Assembly (NCBI GenBank): GCA_002701455.1
Contig: NZVJ01000065.1
Span: 1-12,482 of the forward strand
Source of the DNA: Rhodospirillaceae bacterium
GTDB lineage: Bacteria > Pseudomonadota > Alphaproteobacteria > Thalassobaculales > Thalassobaculaceae
DNA: 12,482 nt
Direction: 5' to 3'
In this document: positions 1 through 6,902 of the stretch, in pieces
Layout of the letters: each line of letters opens with the position of its first letter
Position numbering within the stretch: the stretch's first letter is position 1
Made by a program: the position numbers and the translations under genes
Notes under the pieces: generated by a model
Databases searched by the model: none
Told to the model about the DNA's origin: nothing
Seen by the model: only the letters and a program-made list of their open reading frames with translations

Positions 1-618
1 CGAGTAGCCACTTACGCTTGCGACGTATCAAGCTCAGTTGCTTTAGAAGACATGCACAAAAGCATCACATCGGAGTTGGGGCCAATAGATATCCTCGTAA
101 ATAATGCCGGCACTTCTCAGCGAGGTCCCTTTTTGGATGTTTCTGACGAGCTCTGGCAAAATGACCTAGATCTCAAACTTTTTGCAGCCATCCGGCTGTC
201 AAGATTGACGCTTCCAAGTATGAGGGAAAAGAAATGGGGCCGTATAATAAATGTCTTGAATATTGGGGCAAAAGCGCCCCCCGCAGAGGGCGCACCCACA
301 GCTGTGAGCCGTGCAGCAGGAATGGCATTAACCAAAGCATTAGCTGGTGAATTTGCTAAAAGTAATATTCTGATCAACGCCTTACTTGTTGGATTAATAG
401 ACAGCAACCAGCATTTAATTCGACATCAATCCTCCAATTCTACTGGTTCTTATGAGGCGTTTCTCGAAGATATGGCGACTTCCCAAAATATTCCATTAGG
501 AAGAGTTGGAAAGGCGGAAGAGTTTGCGGACGTGGCCTGCTTTATGGCATCAGACAAAGCCAGCTACCTATCCGGGACAGCGCTAAATGTCGATGGAGGT
601 AAAAGCCCCGTTGTATAA
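1..618 (+). CDS. SDR-family protein with non-canonical catalytic site, 5' partial
   Basis: The reading frame is open from base 1, so the N-terminal Rossmann glycine motif lies outside the window; 205 residues are visible. The fold is that of a short-chain dehydrogenase/reductase: an ACDV strand end (residues 6-9), the NNAG motif (34-37), the RIINV strand (81-85) and the C-terminal SGTALNVDGG (191-200). The catalytic positions are unusual. The Tyr-x-x-x-Lys position reads T100-A-V-S-R104, and the Ser position 13 residues earlier is N87. The Asn that usually completes the tetrad appears to be K59. Classical SDR chemistry therefore looks unlikely, although NAD(P) binding may remain. I recall similar N-T-R versions in other alphaproteobacterial SDRs, so this is probably a real subfamily and not a decayed gene; the frame is intact. 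It is first in a plus-strand run, 35 bases before an MFS carrier. The fold is certain; the function is unknown. Confidence 0.85.
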   Translation, partial: RVATYACDVSSSVALEDMHKSITSELGPIDILVNNAGTSQRGPFLDVSDELWQNDLDLKLFAAIRLSRLTLPSMREKKWGRIINVLNIGAKAPPAEGAPTAVSRAAGMALTKALAGEFAKSNILINALLVGLIDSNQHLIRHQSSNSTGSYEAFLEDMATSQNIPLGRVGKAEEFADVACFMASDKASYLSGTALNVDGGKSPVV

Positions 619-653
619 GCAAATTGATGCAGTCTAGAAGTAGAGCCTAAATC

Positions 654-1841
654 TTGCGCAATCCAGCTGCCGTAGCACTAACTGCAACCATTTCAGGTCA
701 AATTGCGGTTGCGATGGCCATAATGACGATCCCAGTTTTGACGCCGCAGATCTCCAAAGAAATTGAGATCGACGCAAGTAAGGTCGGTTTATATTCAGCC
801 ATAGTCTTCACAGGGGCCATAAGTTTTACATCGATTGCCGGGTCGGTTATAGATCGATACGGCGCCGTTCGCACAACACAGATAGCTCTGGCAGTATCCA
901 GTTTCGGCCTCATAATATCTACATTGTCAATTATACCGGCTCTAATCGTAGGCGCCTTTGCTACTGGCATGGGTTACGGAATTGCCACTCCGGCTGCCAG
1001 TAATCTTTTAGCAAGAACTGTTGAAGCAAAAAGACGAGGTCTAATTTTTTCCATCAAACAGTCAGGGGTTCCGATAGGCGGTTTTTTGCTTGGGTTAACT
1101 GTTCCGCAAATAGCGCAAAATTATGGCTGGGTTACAGGAGTGATTTCGGTAGCACTGACCCTCCTAATTTTAGCAGTATTCCTGCAAATTATTCGAAATT
1201 ATTTTGATAAAGATCTAGATAAAAATCGAAAAATATCACCCTATGAAACACTCGAAGCACTAAAATTAGCCTTTAGTGATCCGAGACTACGGCCACTGGC
1301 TGTCTCTTCTTTTGTTTATGCCATGATGCAACTTTCTATTTTCACTTACTTCGTTGTCTTCCTAGTTGAAAAAGTTCATTTCACCCCAGTGCTTGCAGGG
1401 TTCGTTTTTTCAATAATGCATTTGGGAGGTACATTCGGACGCCCCCTTTTAGGTTGGGTGAGCGATAGAATTTTACCCGCTCGTCCTTTATTGAGTTTGG
1501 TCGGTTTCTGTATATTTTTTTGCAGTTTGGCTTTGGTATCGCTCAACAACCAATGGCCTTTTCCTTCGATAATATTCCTTGCAGCAATTACTGGACTAAT
1601 AACGGCAGGATGGAATGGCGTTTATATTAGTGAGATTGCTAGGGTAGTAGACTCAAAACAAATTGGAAGAGCAACAGGAGGGGTTTCTGCCTTTACCTTT
1701 TTTGGAGTTGCAATTGGACCAGCCGTATTTAGCGGTGTACTGGAGTTTTCGGGTGATTATACCGCCCCATTACTTCTTCTCGGAATCGCCGCCCTTGGAC
1801 CGGCTCTTCTCTTGATGCTAAAGTCACCCAAAAAGCTTTGA
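654..1841 (+). CDS. MFS transporter, 12-TM, probable organic-acid carrier
   Basis: This 395-residue protein has the size and hydrophobicity of a 12-helix major facilitator. The loop between TM2 and TM3 carries motif A as G63-S-V-I-D67-R68-Y-G, and the second half repeats it as G267-W-V-S-D271-R272. Between them lies a charged cytoplasmic loop (about residues 181-210, rich in D, K, R). The helix-4/5 region has K-Q-S-G-V-P-I-G-G (135-143), typical of small-solute carriers. The start is TTG: an in-frame stop at 648-650 excludes anything earlier, and the next ATG (714) would cut into TM1, so TTG at 654 is favoured despite a weak Shine-Dalgarno. It sits between an SDR and a ketoacid reductase in the same orientation. 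That context suggests import of a carboxylic acid processed by the neighbours; the substrate is inferred, not seen. Confidence 0.85.
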   Translation: MRNPAAVALTATISGQIAVAMAIMTIPVLTPQISKEIEIDASKVGLYSAIVFTGAISFTSIAGSVIDRYGAVRTTQIALAVSSFGLIISTLSIIPALIVGAFATGMGYGIATPAASNLLARTVEAKRRGLIFSIKQSGVPIGGFLLGLTVPQIAQNYGWVTGVISVALTLLILAVFLQIIRNYFDKDLDKNRKISPYETLEALKLAFSDPRLRPLAVSSFVYAMMQLSIFTYFVVFLVEKVHFTPVLAGFVFSIMHLGGTFGRPLLGWVSDRILPARPLLSLVGFCIFFCSLALVSLNNQWPFPSIIFLAAITGLITAGWNGVYISEIARVVDSKQIGRATGGVSAFTFFGVAIGPAVFSGVLEFSGDYTAPLLLLGIAALGPALLLMLKSPKKL

Positions 1842-1875
1842 ACGCCATGTGCGAAATAGGTCATACTTATAAATC

Positions 1876-1881
1876 AGGAGG
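1876..1881 (+). promoter_or_regulatory. Shine-Dalgarno AGGAGG for the ketopantoate-reductase-like gene
   Basis: A perfect AGGAGG lies 9 bases before the ATG at 1891. It supports that start and indicates strong independent translation of this gene inside the run. An ATG at 1883 lies only one base after the motif and opens a three-codon frame, so it is not a credible start. Confidence 0.75.
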
Positions 1882-1890
1882 CATGACTAA

Positions 1891-2808
1891 ATGAAAATTG
1901 TCATTATGGGATCCGGCGGTGTAGGGGGATATTTTGGTGCGAGACTTGCAGACGCTGGAGAAGATGTCAGCTTCGTGGCAAGAGGCAGTCACCTTGAAGC
2001 AATAAAGAGCAAGGGACTGCAGGTTAAGAGTGAGCTTGGCAATATTTCTATACACCCGGCTTCAGCCAGCAGTAAACCCGGGGACTTAGGAACGGCTGAT
2101 ATAATACTTTTTTGCGTTAAAGCGTATGATACCGAAAGCGCAGCCCTGGCCATTAAGCCAATCGTTGGACCAGAAACCGGCGTTATCCCATTCTTGAACG
2201 GTATTGAGCACCTTAAAAAATTACAGAGAACCCTGGGGGAAAAAACAGTATTAGGCGGCGTTGCAAATATAAGTGCTCTGATTACGTCTCCCGGAGCAAT
2301 AGAACATTTTGGAACAATACAAACTCTTCGCATTGGTGAATTGGATAATCGTAAATCTGATCGATTAACAGAATTTAGAGCTGCATGCGAAAAGGCTAAA
2401 ATTGATGCTCCAATACCAGAAAATATTGAAACTGAACTATGGCAAAAGTTTGTTATGATTTGTACTTTAGCAGGGGTAAATTGTTTAACTAGACTTCCGC
2501 TGGGAGATTGCCGAAATAATACTAATAGCCGCAAACTTATGCTGTCCCTGGCCAACGAGGTGATAGCGGTCGCGAGAGCCCATGACATCAACCTGCCAAA
2601 AGAACAAATTGAGTTGACAATCAAACTTCTTGATAATCTGCCTGCTAATATGAAAGCATCTATGCTTGCAGCCCTAGAACGCGGCGATAAGCTCGAAGCA
2701 TCCGCGCTAAACGGCGCAGTAGACAGGTTGGGGCAAACTAAAGGTATCGACACGCCCGCAAACCGGATAGTCTACGAAGCACTCGCTCCTCATGAGAACG
2801 GCAGCTAA
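1891..2808 (+). CDS. Ketopantoate reductase (ApbA/PanE)-family 2-ketoacid reductase
   Basis: This 305-residue protein has the standard length for the family, which reduces 2-ketoacids with NADPH in the cytosol. The N-terminal Rossmann motif G7-S-G-G-V-G-G13 follows directly after MKIVIM, which fixes the start. In the nucleotide-binding half, N103 (in FLNGIE) matches the conserved Asn. In the helical C-terminal half, K186 (in LWQK) matches the catalytic Lys, and S257 and E269 (KLEASALNG) match the substrate-binding Ser and Glu. The two Asn normally four and eight residues after that Lys (N180 and N184 of E. coli PanE) are here I190 and A194. That argues for a different 2-ketoacid substrate than ketopantoate, so I give no panE symbol. 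The neighbours are an MFS carrier upstream and a 2-hydroxyacid dehydrogenase 29 bases downstream, consistent with a catabolic role. Family assignment is firm; the substrate is unknown. Confidence 0.88.
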   Translation: MKIVIMGSGGVGGYFGARLADAGEDVSFVARGSHLEAIKSKGLQVKSELGNISIHPASASSKPGDLGTADIILFCVKAYDTESAALAIKPIVGPETGVIPFLNGIEHLKKLQRTLGEKTVLGGVANISALITSPGAIEHFGTIQTLRIGELDNRKSDRLTEFRAACEKAKIDAPIPENIETELWQKFVMICTLAGVNCLTRLPLGDCRNNTNSRKLMLSLANEVIAVARAHDINLPKEQIELTIKLLDNLPANMKASMLAALERGDKLEASALNGAVDRLGQTKGIDTPANRIVYEALAPHENGS

Positions 2809-2837
2809 ACACATAAAACAAAGAAGGAAAATTTACG

Positions 2838-3806
2838 ATGTTCCCTGCACGCTCTGATTTAGTAATCCAGTTTTCACACGTTGCCTATCAATTTGAAAAG
2901 CAATTTGCTCACCGAAACATGGGAATTAGCAGCTATTCAACTTGGACGCCGGAAGAAACGGCGGGTAGAATTGCTGAGGCAGATATCATTGTGGCAACCG
3001 GGTTTTGGCAGAATAGCCTTTTGGAAAAGGCGGAAAAACTCAAATTGATCCAGGTTTGTGGAGCTGGATACGATCAGTTCGACGTAAGTGCCATCAAGGA
3101 AAAAGGCATACGAATGGCAAACGGCAGAGGGGTTAACGCAAACGCAGTGGCCGAACACGCTATGGCGTTACTCCTGAGCATAACGCGACAAACCTATCTA
3201 GCACGGGATGCACAAAATAAAAAAATATGGCGCGGGATGAACCCCGATATTCTTACTCGAGAAGAAGAGTTGGGCGGCAAAAGGATGTTAGTAATAGGGG
3301 CAGGTCAAATTGGTGCTAAAGTGGCTAAACTTAGCAAAGCCTTTGATATAACAACTACTGGCATGAGACGTGATGTTTCTAAAATCGACCCTGTATTTGA
3401 TCACGCGTACCCAATGACGGAATTAATGTCAGAAATTTCAAGTTTTGATATTGTTGTTCTTTGCTGTCCATTAACTGACGAAACAAAAGATCTTTTTGAC
3501 AAAGCAGTTTTTAGCAAGATGAAAAAAGGGGCATATTTAATAAATGTTGCTCGAGGCGGATGTGTAGTGGAGAAAGATCTTATCGCTGCTATAGAGTCTC
3601 AGCAAATTGGTGCCGCGGGTATAGACGTTACAGACCCGGAACCACTCCCAGCCAGTTCACCGCTGTGGAGTATGGAAAACGTCATCTTAACGCCTCATAC
3701 AGGCGGCGAAACCAGACTTTACGAGGATAATGTCCTTGATATTTTGGTGGAAAATATCAAAAGATTGGAAAATGGTGAAGAAACTCTGATGAACCAGATC
3801 GTCTGA
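2838..3806 (+). CDS. D-isomer-specific 2-hydroxyacid dehydrogenase, probably NADP-dependent
   Basis: The protein (322 residues) interconverts a 2-ketoacid and a D-2-hydroxyacid in the cytosol. The cofactor motif is G154-A-G156-Q-I-G159. The following strand ends with M-R177-R178 in place of an acidic residue, which in this family usually signals NADP(H) preference. The catalytic set is complete: R239 (NVARGG), E268 (DPEP) and H287 (LTPHTGG). The outer catalytic domain contains the typical CGAGYDQFD segment (74-82). The ATG has a GAAGGA Shine-Dalgarno about nine bases upstream (2823-2828). It is the last gene of the plus-strand run and ends 77 bases from a convergent exporter gene. It could be a glyoxylate/hydroxypyruvate-type reductase or a more specialised enzyme; sequence alone does not settle this. 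Confidence 0.9.
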   Translation: MFPARSDLVIQFSHVAYQFEKQFAHRNMGISSYSTWTPEETAGRIAEADIIVATGFWQNSLLEKAEKLKLIQVCGAGYDQFDVSAIKEKGIRMANGRGVNANAVAEHAMALLLSITRQTYLARDAQNKKIWRGMNPDILTREEELGGKRMLVIGAGQIGAKVAKLSKAFDITTTGMRRDVSKIDPVFDHAYPMTELMSEISSFDIVVLCCPLTDETKDLFDKAVFSKMKKGAYLINVARGGCVVEKDLIAAIESQQIGAAGIDVTDPEPLPASSPLWSMENVILTPHTGGETRLYEDNVLDILVENIKRLENGEETLMNQIV

Positions 3807-3883
3807 ATGACAACTTTTGTAATTGGCGGCGTCGCAATTCGTTCAAGGTAATAGAAGTGTCTGGTTCTTTATTTTGGTATGTG

Positions 3884-5404
3884 TCAATTGGTAAGCTTTT
3901 TTGGATTGCGGAATAAAAAGCATAGCGGAATAGATAATGCTGCCGCCAAGCCAAACAAGTGAAAAGCATTTAAGTAGCCAATCATTTGCGCTTGTCTAAA
4001 TATTTCTTTACTCAAAGCAGAGAGATTTAAATTCTCTCCTGACATCCACTGTCCAATAACGTCAGGAAAGCGTAACAGCTCATTATACGGGCTGGTTATG
4101 GGTGCCATGTTCGAATAATTCCAGGCAGCGGTTTCTATCAAAACCGCTACGCTTATAGATATAAAAACACTGCTTCCAAAATGTCTGAGCAAATTAAATA
4201 TGCCAGATCCCTCAACCATATCTTTAGCGGTTAATGTCGAAAATGCCAGGAAAGCCATCGGGGTGTAGGCAAGACCAAAGCCAAAACCATGCAGCAAATT
4301 GGTCCAGAAAACGTCAAATTCAGTAAGGTTGATACTAAGTTGGCCCATTTGCCAACCCGCTATAGCTTGGGACGCTAATCCAACAGCTAGGGCTGACCGT
4401 GGCGCCAGCCTTGTAAATTGAACGACAATAAGAAAGCTTAGCCAATTTCCAAAACCACGTGCTGCGATCAGATAACCGACCAAAGAATCGGGATATCCCC
4501 TAAGTTCCTGCAGCAGCGGCGGAAATAAAACGATCGGGGTATAACTTAGCCACCCCATGGCAAAAGCCATGACGCAACCCAAAGCAAAGTTCCTATCCAG
4601 AAACAACCGCAAATTTAGAAAGGGATTTTCACTTGTAAATGAATGAACAATGAATATGTAAAACGATACGAGCCCAATGCAGGTTTCAATTATTATTTCT
4701 GGTGACTCAAACCAATCTAACCGCTGTCCTCGATCGAGTACCAATTGAGCTGCTCCAACCGCCAACGCGAGTGCTACAAACCCTGTAAAATCAAATTTAC
4801 GTGCCGTGCCCTTTTCTTGATCTCCTACCGAAACTGCCGCAACGAAGAGGCACATTATTCCCAACGGCACAATCATAAAAAAGACCCAACGCCAATCTGT
4901 TGCTTCAGCGATTATTCCACCCAGGATTGGTCCCATCACAGGCCCAATCACACCGCCTATTCCCCAAACCATCAGCGCCATTGGATGAAGTCGTCTTGGA
5001 AATGTTGCGAGGATCATTCCTTGACCAAGAGGCAGCAAAGGGGCTCCGAAGGCGCCTTGACCAACCCGGAACAGCACTAAGCTCTCAAGAGAATTCGCCA
5101 GCCCACACAACCCTGAAAAGACTGTAAATCCCGTCAGGCTGGCAAACAGTAAATTACGCCATCCCAACGTCTGCGCAAACCAACCCGTTAAAGGGGTCGC
5201 AATTGCTGTTGCCACCAGATTAAATGTCACCACCCAGGCTATTTGATCGGGCGTAGCCGACATGGCGCCCTTAAGTTGAGGCAGGACGACGTTGGCAGCT
5301 GTAATTGTCATGCCGAATGTCAACGTGGTAATCTGCACGGTAGCCAAAATGAGCCAGTGGCGCAGTCCAACAGGTGCATTATCATCAGCGCTAATAGAAA
5401 CCAT
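3884..5404 (-). CDS. DHA2-family (EmrB/QacA-type) MFS drug/solute exporter
   Basis: This 506-residue protein fits the 14-helix DHA2 branch of the major facilitators, which are proton-driven exporters in the inner membrane. Seen in the sequence are an AANVVLPQL segment in TM1 (37-45, the family motif D1 region), a motif A variant G74-W-F-A-Q-T-L-G-W-R83, and the antiporter signature motif C at 149-163 (G-I-G-G-V-I-G-P-V-M-G-P-I-L-G). The family-typical W-R-W-V-F-F follows at 171-176. The ATG start has only a weak Shine-Dalgarno. No membrane-fusion partner of the EmrA type is adjacent, so it may work alone. It is divergent from the split nitrile-hydratase genes across 208 bases, so the two may share regulation, and it could export a substrate or product of that enzyme. 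That link is inference. Confidence 0.88.
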   Translation of the reverse strand: MVSISADDNAPVGLRHWLILATVQITTLTFGMTITAANVVLPQLKGAMSATPDQIAWVVTFNLVATAIATPLTGWFAQTLGWRNLLFASLTGFTVFSGLCGLANSLESLVLFRVGQGAFGAPLLPLGQGMILATFPRRLHPMALMVWGIGGVIGPVMGPILGGIIAEATDWRWVFFMIVPLGIMCLFVAAVSVGDQEKGTARKFDFTGFVALALAVGAAQLVLDRGQRLDWFESPEIIIETCIGLVSFYIFIVHSFTSENPFLNLRLFLDRNFALGCVMAFAMGWLSYTPIVLFPPLLQELRGYPDSLVGYLIAARGFGNWLSFLIVVQFTRLAPRSALAVGLASQAIAGWQMGQLSINLTEFDVFWTNLLHGFGFGLAYTPMAFLAFSTLTAKDMVEGSGIFNLLRHFGSSVFISISVAVLIETAAWNYSNMAPITSPYNELLRFPDVIGQWMSGENLNLSALSKEIFRQAQMIGYLNAFHLFGLAAALSIPLCFLFRNPKKLTN

Positions 5405-5501
5405 ATGAATTTATAGACCTTGGCTAGTTGACAATAATTTTCTTAACACCGCGGCTATCCACAACACCTGAGCGAACAAAACTGAAAGTCTAGAGCAACA
5501 A

Positions 5502-5514
5502 TGTTACATTAACA
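5502..5514. promoter_or_regulatory. Small palindrome in the divergent intergenic region, possible operator
   Basis: TGTTA-CAT-TAACA is a perfect 5+3+5 inverted repeat. It sits near the middle of the 208-base gap (5405-5612) between the DHA2 exporter (minus) and the nitrile-hydratase-like operon (plus). That is where a regulator of both could bind. No regulator gene is in the window, and in AT-rich DNA a palindrome this short can arise by chance. I found no convincing -35/-10 pair for either direction. Confidence 0.25.
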
Positions 5515-5612
5515 GAGAAGCGGCACCCATCAAAAAATCATTTCAACGCTGTTGTCTGATCGAAGCATTTATGAGAGTTTTCATCTTAAAATTTTTTATA
5601 CAGGATTAACGA

Positions 5613-5930
5613 ATGAATAATAGACTTATAAGCGACATTGGAGGTTTGCCGGAAGGACCACTAGACCTTTCAGAGCATGAACCTACGATGACAGAACGCC
5701 GGATCGACGCCATGATGATGCTGTTGCGGGCTAAACCTAGGAGTTTTTGGGCCTCTGATGAGAACAGACGTACTATCGAGAGCCTAGAACCAGATACGTA
5801 TAAAAAGTCTGAATATTACGAGAGGTGGGTACTGGCCATGAAAGATCTATTGATAGAAAAAGGCATTCTCACCGATGCAGAAATAGAAAGCAAACTCATC
5901 GAGGTAAGATCCAGGATGGAGACGAGCTAA
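5613..5930 (+). CDS. Nitrile hydratase/thiocyanate hydrolase family, beta N-terminal half (split subunit)
   Basis: This 105-residue protein matches only the helical N-terminal half of a nitrile hydratase beta subunit (normally about 210-235 residues). Recognisable are D8-I-G-G11 near the start, E23-P24, D49-E-N-R52-R53 followed by T-I-E, and Y68-Y69-E-R-W72, with LLIEKGILT at 79-87. Compared from memory with the cobalt enzyme of Pseudonocardia thermophila, R52, Y68, Y69 and W72 fall at identical positions; R52 there contacts the modified cysteines of the metal site. The AGGA at 5602-5605 lies seven bases before the ATG. Only one base separates its stop from the next gene, which supplies the other half of beta. 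The same split occurs in thiocyanate hydrolase (ScnB and ScnA) and toyocamycin nitrile hydratase. Family is firm; substrate is open. Confidence 0.87.
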   Translation: MNNRLISDIGGLPEGPLDLSEHEPTMTERRIDAMMMLLRAKPRSFWASDENRRTIESLEPDTYKKSEYYERWVLAMKDLLIEKGILTDAEIESKLIEVRSRMETS

Positions 5931-5931
5931 T

Positions 5932-6219
5932 ATGAGTGATCAATTAAAGGTAGGGTCCAAAGTTCGCATCACAAACGCGTATCCCCCTGGCCATATCCGA
6001 ACGCCGTTTTTTTTGCGCGGCAAGGAGGGTACAATCATTCGCCACTTTGGCAAATATCCTAATCCAGAACGGCTGGCATACGGTCTAAACGGACTCCCTA
6101 AACTTAACTTGTACCAAGTCCTATTTGACATGGAAAGCACATGGCAAGGCGATGGCAGCTTTGCCGCTAACGACACACTCACTGCCGACATTTATGAAAC
6201 ATGGCTGGAACCAATATGA
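5932..6219 (+). CDS. Nitrile hydratase/thiocyanate hydrolase family, beta C-terminal half (SH3-like)
   Basis: This 95-residue protein corresponds to the SH3-like C-terminal half of a nitrile hydratase beta subunit. It opens with L5-K-V-G-S-K-V-R, continues with P18-P-G-H21-I-R23 and L28-R29-G-K-E-G-T, and ends with Y88-E-T-W-L-E-P. By alignment from memory, R23 falls at the position of beta Arg157 of the Pseudonocardia cobalt enzyme, one of two beta arginines that hydrogen-bond to the oxidised metal-ligand cysteines. The other is R52 of the preceding gene, so the pair is retained across two polypeptides. The ATG follows the upstream stop by one base, and its own TGA overlaps an ATG of the alpha subunit (ATGA at 6216-6219). 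Both are signs of translational coupling and fixed stoichiometry. I see no frameshift fusing it to the upstream gene; each half has its own start and stop. Confidence 0.87.
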   Translation: MSDQLKVGSKVRITNAYPPGHIRTPFFLRGKEGTIIRHFGKYPNPERLAYGLNGLPKLNLYQVLFDMESTWQGDGSFAANDTLTADIYETWLEPI

Positions 6220-6872
6220 CAAATACCCACGGATCGCATACCGGGCATGATCACTCCCATGCCGACTTTCAACCGGATATTAAAGAACCAAAAGAAGACT
6301 GGGAGTTTCTGGAAATAACGCTTAGAGAATTACTGGTCGATAAAGGAATCTTATCGGCTCGAGAAATTCAGGACGAAATAGAAGCTTGGGAGAAAAAGTC
6401 TCCCGAAAAAGGTGCTGAGATAGTTGCGCGGGCCTGGGCCGATGAAGACTTCAAGGCTCGCCTGTTAGAGGACGCTAACCAAACAATAAGGGATTTTGGA
6501 ATAGAAGTTGACGTTCTTAAGATGGTGGCACTGGAAAACACCTCAGATCTCCACCATGTGGTCGTTTGCACACTTTGTTCTTGCTACCCAAGACCAATTC
6601 TTGGAGTACCCCCCTTATGGTACAAGTCAAAGCAATACAGATCACGAGTGGTTCGTGAGCCGAGAGCTGTTTTAAATGAATTCGGAACGAGTTTAACCAA
6701 GGATACAGAAGTCCGTGTAGTCGACTCTACTGCTGACTGCCGATATTTGGTAATCCCAGTTAGACCAAGTGGTACGGAGAACATGACAGAGCAAGAACTA
6801 GCAAAACTTGTCACACGAGATTCGATGATAGGCACTGCGCAGGCTCTCGATCCTCTTGGACTTCGCTCTTAG
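6216..6872 (+). CDS. Nitrile hydratase/thiocyanate hydrolase family, alpha (metal-binding) subunit, cobalt type
   Basis: This is the catalytic subunit, 218 residues from the ATG at 6216. That start overlaps the previous stop as ATGA; an in-frame ATG at 6201 would add five residues and cannot be excluded. The N-terminus is His-rich (HGSHTGHDHSH, 5-15), perhaps for metal capture. The metal motif is C118-T-L-C121-S-C123. Thr after the first Cys is the cobalt-type signature (Ser in iron types). It is followed by Y124-P-R126, where nitrile hydratases usually have Trp and thiocyanate hydrolase gamma has a substrate-contacting Arg (both recalled). The rest is standard: LGVPPLWYKS, YRSRVVREPR, RYLVIPVRP and VTRDSMIG. 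Gene order betaN-betaC-alpha matches scnB-scnA-scnC. No cobalt insertion chaperone, amidase or nitrilase is in the window. It may hydrate a nitrile or hydrolyse thiocyanate; I lean to a non-standard substrate. Confidence 0.9.
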   Translation: MTNTHGSHTGHDHSHADFQPDIKEPKEDWEFLEITLRELLVDKGILSAREIQDEIEAWEKKSPEKGAEIVARAWADEDFKARLLEDANQTIRDFGIEVDVLKMVALENTSDLHHVVVCTLCSCYPRPILGVPPLWYKSKQYRSRVVREPRAVLNEFGTSLTKDTEVRVVDSTADCRYLVIPVRPSGTENMTEQELAKLVTRDSMIGTAQALDPLGLRS

Positions 6873-6902
6873 GAAAGTTAAGGAAGGAGCAAACAGCGGT
6901 TC

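Noticed and set aside
1883..1894. Three-codon open frame (ATG ACT AAA TGA) overlapping the ketoacid reductase start, resembling a leader minicistron
   Set aside because: Its ATG is only one base after the AGGAGG, too close for initiation, while the ATG at 1891 has normal spacing; most likely chance.
1989..2753. Long minus-strand open frame of 254 codons opposite the ketoacid reductase gene
   Set aside because: It lies entirely antisense to a gene with clear family motifs and shows no recognisable domain; a shadow frame.
3804..3845. Partial inverted repeat (AATTG...CAATT with flanking GAATGA/TCGTTC) between convergent genes, considered as a terminator
   Set aside because: The stem is interrupted and includes a wobble, the loop does not close well, and no T-run follows on either strand.
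5428..5433. TTGACA, a perfect -35 hexamer, upstream of the hydratase operon
   Set aside because: No acceptable -10 element lies 16-18 bases downstream (GC-rich GCGGCT at 17), and it is about 180 bases from the gene.
5613..6219. Possibility that the two small beta genes are one nitrile hydratase beta gene broken by a frameshift
   Set aside because: Each half has its own ATG and stop, the one-base gap is typical of coupled genes, the first half ends just past the helical domain, and the split is known in related enzymes.
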